From positions 496,001-560,000 of the forward strand of contig NZ_CP053839.1 of assembly GCF_013201625.1 (NCBI RefSeq): a DNA stretch of 64,000 nt. The letters are read 5' to 3'. Shown here piece by piece: positions 46,428 to 55,873 of this stretch (within the stretch, counting starts at the first letter, position 1; each line of letters starts with the position of its first letter). The translations under genes and the position numbers were made by a program. Under the pieces are notes generated by a model. The model saw only the letters and a list, made by a program, of their open reading frames with translations, made no database searches and had not been told where the DNA came from. The stretch is from Aliarcobacter lanthieri. GTDB lineage: Bacteria; Campylobacterota; Campylobacteria; Campylobacterales; Arcobacteraceae.

Positions 46428-48095
46428 TTAGTGTGAAACAGCTCCAGCAGAGCCAATTCCTGTATTTGCTCTTACATTTTGTGCTCTAAATTTAGCTTTA
46501 TCTTCTTGTGCTCTTTTAGAGTTGTCTGTAATAGAGAATAACCATATTCCTATAAATGCAACTGTAACAGAGAATAGTGCAGGGTGGGCGTAAGGGAATA
46601 TTGCTTTTTCATTTCCTAATATTTGAACCCAAACATTTGGTCCTAAAATTACAAGAGTAACAGCAGTAATTAATCCCATAAATCCACCAATAAATGCACC
46701 TCTAGTTGTTAGGTTACTCCAGTAAATTGATAAAAATAGTATAGGAAAGTTAGCACTTGCTGCTATACCAAACGCAAGCCCCACCATATATGCAATATTT
46801 TGTGATTCAAATGCAATACCAAGTGTAACTCCAACTATTCCTACAATTATAACAGTTATTTTTGAAATTTTAACAACTTTTTCATCACTTGCATTTGGAT
46901 TTATAACATTTGCATAAATATCATGTGAAATTGCACTTGCTCCTGCTAGTGTAAGTCCTGAAACAACAGCTAAAATTGTAGCAAAAGCAACAGCAGAGAT
47001 AAATCCTAAGAAAGCATTTCCACCTAGCATATGTGATAGATGAACTGATGCCATATTACTTCCACCAAATAATACCCCACCTTGTAAATATGCTACTCCA
47101 TTTGTAAAATATTCTGCTCCAGCATCTGTATTTAAAAAAGCTATTGCCCCAAGTCCAACAATAGATATGATAACCCAAAAATATGCTACAAATCCTGTTG
47201 CATAAACAACAGATTTTCTAGCTTCTTTTGCATTTCCAACTGTAAAAAATCTCATTAAAACATGTGGTAGACCAGCAGTTCCAAGCATTAAAGCCATACC
47301 AAGTGAGATAGCAGAAATAGGGTCAGATAAAAAGCCACCAGGTTTCAAAATATCTTCACCTTTTGTATGATGTTCAACTGCTTGAATAGCTAATGCTTCA
47401 AAATTAAAATTAAAATGCCATAAAATCATAATAGCCATAAATGAAACACCTGATAAAAGAAGTACAGCTTTAATAATTTGTACCCAAGTAGTAGCAAGCA
47501 TACCACCAAATGTTACATATATAATCATTAATGCTCCAACCATAAATACAGCATATTCATAATCCATACCGAATAAAATTTGTATAAGTTTTCCTGCTCC
47601 TACCATTTGTGCTATAAGATATAAAACAACAACTGAAAGTGAACCAAAAGCAGCTAAAGTTCTGATCTCTTTTTGTCCAAGTCTATATGCAGCAATATCA
47701 GCAAAAGTAAATTTTCCTAAATTTCTTAGTTTCTCTGCCATAAAGAATAAAATTACAGGCCAACCAACTAAAAATGAAACAGCATAAATTACTCCATCAT
47801 AACCATTCATATAAATAAGTCCTGATACTCCTAAAAAAGCAGCAGCACTCATATAGTCTCCAGCAATTGCAAGACCATTTTGAAAACCAGTTATTCCACC
47901 ACCAGCAGTATAAAAATCATTTGCTGATTTTGTTTTTCTAGCTGCCCAATAAGTTATTCCTAATGTTCCTATAATAAATACTAGAAACATTGCAATAGCT
48001 GCAATATTTAAATCTCTTTTCCCTTCAAAAGTCGCATCCCCAGCTGCAAATAAACTTACAGCAAAAATAATTAATAAAGTGAATATCTTTTGCAT
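46428..48095 (-). CDS. actP: Cation/acetate symporter ActP (copy 1)
   Basis: 555 residues of the solute:sodium symporter family, thirteen predicted helices plus an N-terminal signal-like helix ([20 protein letters not shown]). [11 protein letters not shown]-like [33 protein letters not shown], and [17 protein letters not shown] are the ActP signatures. It imports acetate and similar acids with cations. The ATG overlaps the DUF485 stop by one base (TAATG), the usual actP arrangement. The second copy at 48638 is by eye about 70% identical. Confidence 0.94.
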   Translation of the reverse strand: MQKIFTLLIIFAVSLFAAGDATFEGKRDLNIAAIAMFLVFIIGTLGITYWAARKTKSANDFYTAGGGITGFQNGLAIAGDYMSAAAFLGVSGLIYMNGYDGVIYAVSFLVGWPVILFFMAEKLRNLGKFTFADIAAYRLGQKEIRTLAAFGSLSVVVLYLIAQMVGAGKLIQILFGMDYEYAVFMVGALMIIYVTFGGMLATTWVQIIKAVLLLSGVSFMAIMILWHFNFNFEALAIQAVEHHTKGEDILKPGGFLSDPISAISLGMALMLGTAGLPHVLMRFFTVGNAKEARKSVVYATGFVAYFWVIISIVGLGAIAFLNTDAGAEYFTNGVAYLQGGVLFGGSNMASVHLSHMLGGNAFLGFISAVAFATILAVVSGLTLAGASAISHDIYANVINPNASDEKVVKISKITVIIVGIVGVTLGIAFESQNIAYMVGLAFGIAASANFPILFLSIYWSNLTTRGAFIGGFMGLITAVTLVILGPNVWVQILGNEKAIFPYAHPALFSVTVAFIGIWLFSITDNSKRAQEDKAKFRAQNVRANTGIGSAGAVSH

Positions 48096-48412
48096 TATAA
48101 TAAATCCCTTACATCTTTTTTTATTTCATTTGTTAAATCATCAAACTCTCCATTTGCTTTTTTAACATAAACTAAAGTTGTTAAGAAACTTATAACCAAT
48201 ATAGCTAAAGCTATTGGAAAAGCTATTGTTGTAACATATCCTTCTGCTACTTTAGTTGCAAATAAATCTTTATTAAAAGCAACAATAGTAATAAAAGAGT
48301 AAAACATTACCAACACAAATATCCCTAATTTTAATGCTAAAGAGTTTCTCTTTCTTAATAACTCTTTATATTTTGGATTGGCTTCTATTCTATCAACCAA
48401 TTTCTCATTCAT
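48095..48412 (-). CDS. DUF485 small membrane subunit (copy 1)
   Basis: 105 residues with two membrane helices (about 26-46 and 64-84). [20 protein letters not shown], split by family consensus as R-x-NPKY-x-EL, is the DUF485 (YjcH) signature. It is always next to actP and probably helps its assembly or activity. GGAG precedes the ATG. It has its own promoter, which differs from that of copy 2. Confidence 0.9.
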   Translation of the reverse strand: MNEKLVDRIEANPKYKELLRKRNSLALKLGIFVLVMFYSFITIVAFNKDLFATKVAEGYVTTIAFPIALAILVISFLTTLVYVKKANGEFDDLTNEIKKDVRDLL

Positions 48413-48462
48413 ACTTATTCTCCAACCTTTTTATTTTTATCTATTTAAAGATAAATTGTTTG

Positions 48463-48519
48463 ATTATACAAATATAAATGATTTTTTGTATTTTAAAATG
48501 TATAAATTATGTATAAATT
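48463..48519 (-). promoter_or_regulatory. Promoter of DUF485-actP copy 1 with tandem 11-bp repeat
   Basis: -10 TATAAT on the minus strand (plus ATTATA 48463-48468). Upstream, ATGTATAAATT occurs twice in tandem (48498-48508 and 48509-48519), a perfect 11-bp direct repeat. It is unlike the TTGCTA repeats of the other transporter promoters and starts 35 bases from the -10. Confidence 0.55.
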
Positions 48520-48603
48520 TGTGTTCTTTATGTAGAATTGTAACAAAAAATAATATTTTAATTATTAAATTTAATTATAATTTTTAAGATAAATTTAAGA
48601 AAA

Positions 48604-48631
48604 TACTAAAGAGATATTACTCTCTTTAGTA
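48604..48631 (-). terminator. Terminator of actP copy 2
   Basis: TACTAAAGAGA and TCTCTTTAGTA, eleven pairs with a 6-base loop, directly after the actP stop in minus-strand direction, followed by TTTTC. Confidence 0.7.
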
Positions 48632-48637
48632 TAAGTT

Positions 48638-50275
48638 TTAGTGAGATACAGCGCCTTCAGCACCAATTCCAGTTTGAGCTCTAATATTTTGTGCTTCAAA
48701 TCCAGCTTTATCTTGTTCTGCTCTAGCTGATTTATCAGTTACTGAGAAGAACCAAATTGCAACAAATGCTGCAGTTACAGAGAATAATGCAGGGTGAACA
48801 TAAGGGAAAATTTCTTTTTCAAATCCAAAGATAGATACCCAAATAGTTTTACTTAATACAACTAGTGTAATAGCAGTAAGTAATCCTACAAAACCACCAA
48901 TAAATGCACCTCTTGTTGTTAATTTTGACCAATAGATTGATAAAATTAATATTGGGAAGTTAGCTGATGCTGCAATAGCAAATGCTAGACCAACCATAAA
49001 TGCAACGTTCATGTTTTCGAATGCAAATCCTAGAAGAACAGCAACAAAACCAATTACAAGAACAGTTCTTTTTGAAACTTTCATCTCTTCTGCATCAGTG
49101 ATATTTCCTTTTCTAATAACAATTGCATATAAATCGTGTGCAATAGAGTTAGATGCAGCAAGAGTAAGTCCTGAAACAACTGCTAGAATTGTAGCAAAAG
49201 AAACAGCTGCAATAAATCCTAAGAATACATCTCCACCAACAGCTTGTGATAAGTGAACGGCAACCATATTTACTCCACCAATAACACTACCTTCAGCAGT
49301 AAGATATACTTCTTTTCCAAGGTCACTATTAATAAATACAATAGCTCCAAGACCAACAATACCAATTAGTAAGTAGAAGTAACCAATAAATCCAGTTGCA
49401 TAAACAACAGATTTTCTAGCTTCTTTTGCATTTCCAACTGTAAAGAATCTCATAAGAATATGTGGTAATCCAGCTGTCCCTAACATTAAAGCTAATCCTA
49501 AAGAGATAGCAGAAACAGGATCAGATACGAATGGACCTGGTTTTAAAATATCAACACCACTTTTATGTAAACTTGTAGCCTCTGTTACTAAAGCAGTAAG
49601 TGAGAATCCAGAATGAGCCATAACCATAAGTGCTATAAATGTAACTCCAGCTAGAATTAAACAAGCTTTAATAATTTGTACCCAAGTAGTAGCAAGCATA
49701 CCACCAAATGTTACATATATAATCATTAATGCTCCAACTAGAGTAACAGCCCAACCATAAGGAATATGGAATAATACTTCAATTAGTTTTCCAGCTCCAA
49801 CCATTTGTGCAATTAGGTAGAAAGTAACAACTGTTAAAGAACCAAATGCTGCAAGAATTCTGATTTTTTGCTCATCAAGTCTATATGCTGCAATATCTGT
49901 AAAGTTAAACTTACCTAAGTTTCTTAATCTTTCAGCCATTAAGAAAAGAATAATTGGCCAACCAACTAAGAATCCAATAGCATAAATAATACCATCATAA
50001 CCTTGAAGATAAATCATTCCTGAAATACCAAGGAAAGAAGCAGCAGAAATATAATCTCCAGCAATTGCTAAACCATTTTGGAATCCTGTGATTCCTCCTC
50101 CAGCAGTATAGAAATCTGAAGCAGATTTTGTTTTACTAGCAGCCCATTTTGTAATTCCCATAGTTCCAGCAATAAATACGAAGAACATAATAACAGCATT
50201 TATATTTACACCGCTTCCATCATCTGCTAATAGTGCTAATGATGATAATCCTAATAAAGATAGTATTTTTAACAT
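48638..50275 (-). CDS. actP: Cation/acetate symporter ActP (copy 2)
   Basis: 545 residues, same family and signatures as copy 1: [50 protein letters not shown]. The C-terminal tail [19 protein letters not shown] is also shared. Stretches around nucleotides 49680-49730 and 47485-47540 of the two genes are almost identical at DNA level, as seen after recent duplication or gene conversion, while other parts have diverged. Overlaps its DUF485 gene by one base. Its promoter carries the TTGCTA-type repeats. Confidence 0.94.
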   Translation of the reverse strand: MLKILSLLGLSSLALLADDGSGVNINAVIMFFVFIAGTMGITKWAASKTKSASDFYTAGGGITGFQNGLAIAGDYISAASFLGISGMIYLQGYDGIIYAIGFLVGWPIILFLMAERLRNLGKFNFTDIAAYRLDEQKIRILAAFGSLTVVTFYLIAQMVGAGKLIEVLFHIPYGWAVTLVGALMIIYVTFGGMLATTWVQIIKACLILAGVTFIALMVMAHSGFSLTALVTEATSLHKSGVDILKPGPFVSDPVSAISLGLALMLGTAGLPHILMRFFTVGNAKEARKSVVYATGFIGYFYLLIGIVGLGAIVFINSDLGKEVYLTAEGSVIGGVNMVAVHLSQAVGGDVFLGFIAAVSFATILAVVSGLTLAASNSIAHDLYAIVIRKGNITDAEEMKVSKRTVLVIGFVAVLLGFAFENMNVAFMVGLAFAIAASANFPILILSIYWSKLTTRGAFIGGFVGLLTAITLVVLSKTIWVSIFGFEKEIFPYVHPALFSVTAAFVAIWFFSVTDKSARAEQDKAGFEAQNIRAQTGIGAEGAVSH

Positions 50276-50589
50276 TATAAAATATCCTTTACATCATTTT
50301 TTATAGACATTTCTAAGTCTTCAAACTCACCATTTGCTCTTACAACATAAATAACTGTTGTTATAAATGCTAAGATAATAATAGAAGCACCAATAGGAAT
50401 AGCAATTGTTATAATACTATCTCCAACAGTATTTGCAAAAACTTCTTTATTAAACGCTATAGTTAAAATGAAACCATAATAAACTACAAGCATGAAAACT
50501 GCTAATTTAATAGCAAAAGAACTTCTTTTTGTAACAAGTTCTTTGTATTTAGGATTAGCTTTAATCCTTTCTACTAATTCTTTGTTCAT
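50275..50589 (-). CDS. DUF485 small membrane subunit (copy 2)
   Basis: 104 residues from ATG 50589, with AGGAGAAAA ahead; the frame is open to 50646 but that region is promoter. [18 protein letters not shown] is the family signature and two membrane helices follow. Partner of the downstream actP. A TAACAT -10 and two direct repeats of TTGC(T/A)A type are located upstream. Confidence 0.9.
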   Translation of the reverse strand: MNKELVERIKANPKYKELVTKRSSFAIKLAVFMLVVYYGFILTIAFNKEVFANTVGDSIITIAIPIGASIIILAFITTVIYVVRANGEFEDLEMSIKNDVKDIL

Positions 50590-50617
50590 TTTTTCTCCTA
50601 AAATAAGATTCATTGAA

Positions 50618-50651
50618 ATGTTAAAATATCTTAGTTGCAAAAGCATAGCAT
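50618..50651 (-). promoter_or_regulatory. Promoter of DUF485-actP copy 2 with regulator-type repeats
   Basis: Plus-strand TTGCAA at 50635-50640 and TAGCAT at 50646-50651, 11 bases apart. Seventeen bases from the first repeat lies ATGTTA (minus TAACAT, 4 of 6 to consensus) as -10, the same geometry as at the pta and DUF4212 promoters. Slightly degenerate, so ranked below those two. Confidence 0.5.
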
Positions 50652-50689
50652 TTAAAGAAATTTATAAAAAATATTAAAAAAAAAGGTAT

Positions 50690-50730
50690 GAGAAGCTACA
50701 AAACACTATTTTATAGTGTTTGTATAGCTT
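50690..50730 (-). terminator. Terminator of the DUF4212-symporter-DUF294-exonuclease operon
   Basis: AAGCTACAAAACACTA and the near-complement TAGTGTTTGTATAGCTT form a long stem with small mismatches at the end of the exonuclease gene; a T9 run follows about 10 bases later on the minus strand. Confidence 0.7.
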
Positions 50731-51358
50731 ATTTTTTTTGTAGATTTTCTTGTTTTTGAAGTTCTTTTAGTTTTAAAAATATCATAGAAGTCATAATTGC
50801 ATCATTTAAAGCATCATGTTTTCCTAAAACAGGTATATTAAGAAATTTCATAATTGTGTCAAATTTTAAATCTATAAACCCGTAGTTTGCAGTTGATTTT
50901 CTAAGATCATAATATATTCCAGATACTTCAACTGGTTCGTTAGGGAGTTTTATACCTATTAGCTGCTTTGTGTATTTAGATATTATTGCCATATCAAACT
51001 CGATATAATATCCAACTATTGGTCTAGAACCTATAAATTCTAGAAGTTGATATATAGCATATTCTGGTTCAATAGCATTTTGAAGGTCAATCTCTCTTAA
51101 TAAATGAACTTTTATAGACTCTGGATTTATGTGTTTTGATGGTTTTAAAAAAATATTAAATGTTTTTCTCATCAATATTTTATTATCTTTTATTAAAACT
51201 GCTCCAATAGACAATATTTCATCCTTTTTAGGATTTAAACCAGTTGTCTCACAATCTAAACTTATATATTCCCCTTGTGGCGCTTGATCAAATAAAAAAT
51301 CATATTTTTTATCAAGAAGCTTTTTTCTTTGCCACTTTTTAATTAAACTTTTTAACAT
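50729..51358 (-). CDS. DnaQ-like 3'-5' exonuclease (copy 2)
   Basis: 209 residues; LDCETTGLNP (Exo I), YYIEFDMAIIS (Exo II region) and KHDALNDAIMTSMIFLKL (Exo III). Same basic head as copy 1 (KKWQRKKLLDKKYDFLFDQAP against KDKKYSFLFDKAP). It starts one base after the DUF294 stop. By eye about half of the residues are shared with copy 1, so the pair has been duplicated as a unit or kept in parallel for long. Confidence 0.87.
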   Translation of the reverse strand: MLKSLIKKWQRKKLLDKKYDFLFDQAPQGEYISLDCETTGLNPKKDEILSIGAVLIKDNKILMRKTFNIFLKPSKHINPESIKVHLLREIDLQNAIEPEYAIYQLLEFIGSRPIVGYYIEFDMAIISKYTKQLIGIKLPNEPVEVSGIYYDLRKSTANYGFIDLKFDTIMKFLNIPVLGKHDALNDAIMTSMIFLKLKELQKQENLQKK

Positions 51359-51359
51359 C

Positions 51360-53180
51360 TTAGAAAATCTTATTTAAATTAAATCTATAAGATATAAAAC
51401 TTTTAAATTCATTTACAATTTTAAAAGATTCTTTTAGTAAATCTCTTTCAATTTTTCCTAATTCTTCTATGTCTATTTCATTTGAAATAGGTTTATTTTG
51501 TTGTAGAAGTTCAATATGATTTTTTAATCTTAGAGTATTTACTATTTCAAAAGCTTCTATAAGTTCAGCAGCCTTATCTTTTTCAATAATTTTCTTTTGT
51601 TCAAGAATTTTTATTCTTTTTATTGTTGTTGTTTCTTTGATTTTTTCTCTTAAACTCAAGCTTCTTATCCCTTGAACAATTGGGAAAACAGCAGCTTTTT
51701 TAATATTTATAAGATTATTCTTACCCATAAAATTTGATATTGTTGTAGGTGTTTCAAAGGCTGTTGTTGATTTTGCAAAATATGCCATAAAAATATCATT
51801 TTGTATTTTTGAAGATAAGAATTCTTTTAATTCAATTAATAGATTTTTATCTCCAGCAACTGCAAATGAGTCTACAAATATAGCTAAATCAAGAAAATTC
51901 TTCATATCTTGAGTATTATTTAGCCATTTTACAATACCAGATTTAAATTCACTAAAAGATTTACACCAATATGGATTTGAAACCATTACATTTCCATCAC
52001 ATGGTGGATAACCTAGAAATATTAAACTATCAGTGATTTTTTGCATAAATGGACGATATTGTTCTACATCAACTCCATCTCTTACAACTAAAGCATTGTC
52101 TTGATCAGTTTTTACAATTTGTTCATTTCTACCTTCACTTCCCATTACAAATAAACATGAATCTTTTTGTAGATTTTCAGGTAAAATCAATGAAAATATT
52201 TTTTGATAAACTTTTGTATTTAATTGACCTATAAGATTTGAAATATGATGTATTTTTACACCTTTTGCTTGTAAACTTACTATAATATCAAGGAAATCTT
52301 TACTCGCATCTTTTAGATCTTCAATATTTTTTGCATTTTTTATTTTTGATTCAATTACATAAGTATGATTTGCAAAGTGAGATAATATATCTATTTGTTC
52401 TAAAATACCTATCATTTCTCCATTATGATTTGTTACCCCAACTCTTTTTATATTTTTTTTAACCAAAATAGTTAAAGCTTCAAATAAATAATCGTCATTT
52501 CGAATAGTTAGAAGTGGGAAAATAGCTATATCTTTTACAGGAATTGATAAATCTCTCCCTTTTAGTAGAACTTTTACCTTTAAAAGTGAGTCTGTGATGA
52601 TACCATACTCTCCATCTTTTTTTTGAACTATGATAGTTGAAGTTTTAAATTGCATTGATTTATCAATTGCATCTATTAGTTTTGTATCTTCATCAACAAT
52701 ACAAGCTTCATGTATTAAAGTATCTTCAACTTTTGCAATCATAAAAGAGGATAGTTGAGAAGTGTACTCTTTATCTTTTAAAGTTTGAATCTTATTTACT
52801 AAATCTTTTAAGAAAAAATCTTTAAATTCTTGATTTTGTTCTATTAATTTTAAAAATGCTTTTTTATCAATTTCATAACAAATCAATTCTTCATTTACTT
52901 TAAAACTATTTTCACACTTACCATAAATAAGTGAATTTGAATCAAAAGTATCTTCACTTTGATAATCCATAACTATTACTTTATCATTATTATATTCAAA
53001 TACTGACCCTTTGATTATTATAAAAAAATGTTCTGGAATTTTTTCTGGACTAATTAGAATTGTATCTTTTGGATAATAAGCAATATCCATGTGTTGTACA
53101 CACATTGCCATTTGGCTTGGTGTTAAAACTTCAAATGGATGTATTTTTGATAAAAAACTCTCTTGATCTTGAATACTCAT
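51360..53180 (-). CDS. cNMP-binding/CBS/nucleotidyltransferase protein, DUF294 family (copy 2)
   Basis: 606 residues, AAGGAG seven bases ahead of the ATG. cNMP-binding-like domain (about 1-115), CBS pair (about 150-275), DUF294 nucleotidyltransferase with GSEGRNEQ starting at G347 and DQD at 359-361, then DUF294_C. Opening SIQDQESFLSKIHPFEVL parallels copy 1. It stands between a symporter and an exonuclease gene in one operon. By analogy to GlnD it may attach a nucleotide to a protein when energy or cNMP signals change; this is inference. Confidence 0.85.
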   Translation of the reverse strand: MSIQDQESFLSKIHPFEVLTPSQMAMCVQHMDIAYYPKDTILISPEKIPEHFFIIIKGSVFEYNNDKVIVMDYQSEDTFDSNSLIYGKCENSFKVNEELICYEIDKKAFLKLIEQNQEFKDFFLKDLVNKIQTLKDKEYTSQLSSFMIAKVEDTLIHEACIVDEDTKLIDAIDKSMQFKTSTIIVQKKDGEYGIITDSLLKVKVLLKGRDLSIPVKDIAIFPLLTIRNDDYLFEALTILVKKNIKRVGVTNHNGEMIGILEQIDILSHFANHTYVIESKIKNAKNIEDLKDASKDFLDIIVSLQAKGVKIHHISNLIGQLNTKVYQKIFSLILPENLQKDSCLFVMGSEGRNEQIVKTDQDNALVVRDGVDVEQYRPFMQKITDSLIFLGYPPCDGNVMVSNPYWCKSFSEFKSGIVKWLNNTQDMKNFLDLAIFVDSFAVAGDKNLLIELKEFLSSKIQNDIFMAYFAKSTTAFETPTTISNFMGKNNLINIKKAAVFPIVQGIRSLSLREKIKETTTIKRIKILEQKKIIEKDKAAELIEAFEIVNTLRLKNHIELLQQNKPISNEIDIEELGKIERDLLKESFKIVNEFKSFISYRFNLNKIF

Positions 53181-53226
53181 ATTTACTCCTTGTGTATTGT
53201 TTCTTCAAGTCTAATAAACGAACAAA

Positions 53227-54879
53227 CTAATCAACATCTTTGTGTATTTTTGAAGTTAGATTTGATATAGTTATTGTAACAATAAAATTTAAAATAGCAC
53301 CTATAACTCCTATTCCTTCAACTCTTAAATTTATATGTTGTGAATTATTGAAATATAAAAAATAAATAGCATAAATTAATGTAAATATTAATGCAGTTAA
53401 TATCCCAATAATGGCACCTTGAGTATTTGTTTTTTCATAAAATATTGCTAAAACTAAAGTAGGAAATAAAGTAGCTGTACATAATGTGAATGCTATAGCC
53501 ACAGTTTGCAAAATTGTAAAATTTGGAATATGAAATAAAGTTGCTAAAACGATGATTACAACTATAAATAGTTTAGATAATAATACTTTATTTATACTAT
53601 TTTTTTTAAAGCTTTGCTCAAATAACTCATAAGAAAGAGTTGTTTTTATAATTAAAATAAGTCCAGTTATAGTCGATAGTGTTGCTGCTAAAGCACCTGC
53701 TAAAAATAAAGCTATAACCCAATTTGGAAGGTTTGCTATTTCAGGATTTAAAAGAGCTAATGCATCTGGATTTATATTTAATTCTCCAAAATTATTTTCA
53801 CCATTTTGTAAATCAATATTTCCATTTTTATTTGAATCATTAAATTTTACTAAACCAATATTTTCCCATATTTTCAACCATTTCCCACTATTTAGTGTAT
53901 CATGAGTTGTTTTTACTTCATCATTTATGAATGCTTCGTATTCTATATTAGTTGTATTTTTTACAATATTCAAAGTCGAAATAGCAAAAATAGAAAATAT
54001 TGAAGTATAAATAATAGATATAAATACTAATGCCCATAATGCTGATTTTCTAGCATCTTTTACTGAAGGATTTGAAAAAAACTTTATAACAATATGTGGT
54101 AAACAAGCAACTCCAAACATTAAAGATATAGCTATTAATATTGTATTTATTAAATCCAAATCTGATGATGGTTTAAATCCTAAATCATTTAATGTCCTAT
54201 CAAAAGCTTGCATTAAATATAACTCTTCTCCGAAAGAAGTTTTTGAAAAAATTGCTAATTGAGGTAAAAATGTAGTTGTAAACTCTATAGTTAAAAATAT
54301 AGCTGGTGTCATAAATGCGAATAGTATAATTATATATTGTGCAATTTGAGCATAAGCCATATTCCTCATACCACCAATAAAAGCATAAATTAAAGTTATT
54401 CCCATACCTATTAGTAAACCAGTTGTTAAGTCAAGTTGGAAAATTCTTGAGAATATTATTCCAACACCTTTTAATTGTGCTGAAATATATATAAATGATA
54501 CTAAAACAACTATAAAAATAGATATTAGCTTAATATATTTTGAATAAAACCTTTTTTCTAAAAAATTTGGAATAGATAGGTTTTGTGTTTTTTGTAAATA
54601 AGGAATAATAATTATTGAAAGTATAACAATCCCACCAACTAAACCTATAATAAAGGCTATACTCCCATATCCATATGTTAAAAAAGCTCCGCTTAAAGAT
54701 ATAAAAGTAACAGCACTGATAAAATCTACTGCAATAGAAGCTCCACCAAAAATAGGGTTAAAAGAGTTTTTTACAATATAAAAATCTTTTGTAGAACTAG
54801 CCTTTGTCCATAAAGCTAAACCAAAATATATTGTAAATGATACTCCTACAAATAAGTAGATTAAAGATTGTAATTCCAT
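53227..54879 (-). CDS. Sodium:solute symporter, DUF4212-associated type
   Basis: 550 residues, SSS family but distinct from ActP copies: KASSTKDFYIVKN, GGASIAVDFISAVTFISLSG and ACLPHIVIKFFSNPS. A periplasmic loop carries DSNKNGNIDLQNGE, an EF-hand-like calcium loop. The large subunit of the two-component symporter type that occurs with DUF4212 (VC_2705 subfamily); substrates are probably short monocarboxylates. Its ATG immediately follows the stop of the small subunit. Confidence 0.87.
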   Translation of the reverse strand: MELQSLIYLFVGVSFTIYFGLALWTKASSTKDFYIVKNSFNPIFGGASIAVDFISAVTFISLSGAFLTYGYGSIAFIIGLVGGIVILSIIIIPYLQKTQNLSIPNFLEKRFYSKYIKLISIFIVVLVSFIYISAQLKGVGIIFSRIFQLDLTTGLLIGMGITLIYAFIGGMRNMAYAQIAQYIIILFAFMTPAIFLTIEFTTTFLPQLAIFSKTSFGEELYLMQAFDRTLNDLGFKPSSDLDLINTILIAISLMFGVACLPHIVIKFFSNPSVKDARKSALWALVFISIIYTSIFSIFAISTLNIVKNTTNIEYEAFINDEVKTTHDTLNSGKWLKIWENIGLVKFNDSNKNGNIDLQNGENNFGELNINPDALALLNPEIANLPNWVIALFLAGALAATLSTITGLILIIKTTLSYELFEQSFKKNSINKVLLSKLFIVVIIVLATLFHIPNFTILQTVAIAFTLCTATLFPTLVLAIFYEKTNTQGAIIGILTALIFTLIYAIYFLYFNNSQHINLRVEGIGVIGAILNFIVTITISNLTSKIHKDVD

Positions 54880-55137
54880 TTATTGAATAATCTCATATTT
54901 CGTCTCAATCTGAGATATTTTTTTGTTATATATAAAAACTGTAAGAATTGATATGTAAATAGTTAATTGACTAGATATAAAATATCCTAGTTTTGTACCA
55001 AAGATTTCTAATTGATTGAAAAAATCAATAAAAATTATTCCAAAACCTAAAGAGAATATAAAAAATGGAATAATAAATTTTAAAATAAGTATAATATTAT
55101 TTTTAAATAGATCTTGTCTTATTTCTTGATTATACAT
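54880..55137 (-). CDS. DUF4212 small symporter subunit
   Basis: 85 residues with two membrane helices (about 15-38 and 48-70). The stretch FSLGFGIIFIDFFNQLEIFG followed by LGYFISSQLTIYI fits the DUF4212 pattern in which a glycine-rich first helix is followed by G-x-x-LG-x-x-x-x-Q. AAGGAGAG ahead of the ATG. First gene of the operon with the symporter, DUF294 and exonuclease genes. Promoter with two perfect TTGCTA repeats upstream. Confidence 0.82.
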   Translation of the reverse strand: MYNQEIRQDLFKNNIILILKFIIPFFIFSLGFGIIFIDFFNQLEIFGTKLGYFISSQLTIYISILTVFIYNKKISQIETKYEIIQ

Positions 55138-55160
55138 AACTCTCCTTATAAAATTAGGGA

Positions 55161-55194
55161 ATTATAGTTGTGAATAGTAGCAAAAACATAGCAA
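55161..55194 (-). promoter_or_regulatory. DUF4212 operon promoter with two TTGCTA repeats
   Basis: -10 TATAAT on the minus strand (plus ATTATA 55161-55166). Plus-strand TAGCAA at 55178-55183 and 55189-55194, 11 bases apart, begin 17 and 28 bases from the -10, as in the pta promoter. The flanking bases also match (AGTAGCAA in both). The regulator gene ends 17 bases away. Confidence 0.7.
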
Positions 55195-55210
55195 AAAGCT
55201 AAGTTTTATA

Positions 55211-55873
55211 TTATACTGAGTAGTATCTATCTATTTTATATCCAAGACCACGAATATTTTTTATAAAATCTTCTTTTAACGCTTTTTTAAGCCTTGAAAT
55301 TTCAGCTCTAATTGTTGGATTATCAATATTTTCAGCATCCCAAACGTCAACTCTAAATCGTTCAAAATCTACAATCATATTTATATTTAAAGCTAAAATA
55401 TGAATAATCTCTAATTGTTTTTTTGTAAGGTTTTGAGGTTCTCCATTAAAGTATAAAGTTTGTTTATCTTTTGAGTAAGAGTAATTTTCAGAAAATCTAA
55501 TATGAGAAGTGTTATTTTGCTCTTTTTTTAATATTTGGTTTATTTTAATACCAAGTTCACCTAGATGAAAAGGTTTTTTTAAATATTCTCTAGCCCCTAA
55601 TTCATATGCTTTTGTAATATCTTCAATATCTACTTGTGCAGATATAAATATTGTTGGAATATGTATTTTTCTTATATTTAATTCATTTAAAAGCTCAAAT
55701 CCATCTAAAGTTGGAACATTAACATCTAAAATAAGTAAATCATAACCATTTGATATATTGTCCAAAGCAATTTGTCCATCTACAAAACTTTCTACCATAT
55801 GACCTATATTTTTTAAATATTCATAAATAGTATTGTTTAACATTAATTCATCTTCAAGAAGCAGTATTTTCAT
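55211..55873 (-). CDS. OmpR/PhoB-type response regulator
   Basis: 220 residues. Receiver domain (1-118) with acidic pocket EDE at 7-9, phosphoacceptor D50 in LLILDVNVPTLDGFELL, and KKPF with the conserved Lys; C-terminal winged-helix domain with LTKKQLEIIHIL and VDVWDAENIDNPTIRAEIS and GLGYKI. Such regulators bind direct repeats about one helical turn apart. It overlaps the kinase gene by 20 bases. The TTGCTA repeats at three promoters of this locus are the likely targets (inference). Confidence 0.92.
   Translation of the reverse strand: MKILLLEDELMLNNTIYEYLKNIGHMVESFVDGQIALDNISNGYDLLILDVNVPTLDGFELLNELNIRKIHIPTIFISAQVDIEDITKAYELGAREYLKKPFHLGELGIKINQILKKEQNNTSHIRFSENYSYSKDKQTLYFNGEPQNLTKKQLEIIHILALNINMIVDFERFRVDVWDAENIDNPTIRAEISRLKKALKEDFIKNIRGLGYKIDRYYSV

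Noticed and set aside
46428-50646. Assembly duplication of actP/DUF485
   Set aside because: The two copies differ throughout, have different promoters and terminators, and only short stretches are near-identical; a genuine gene pair.
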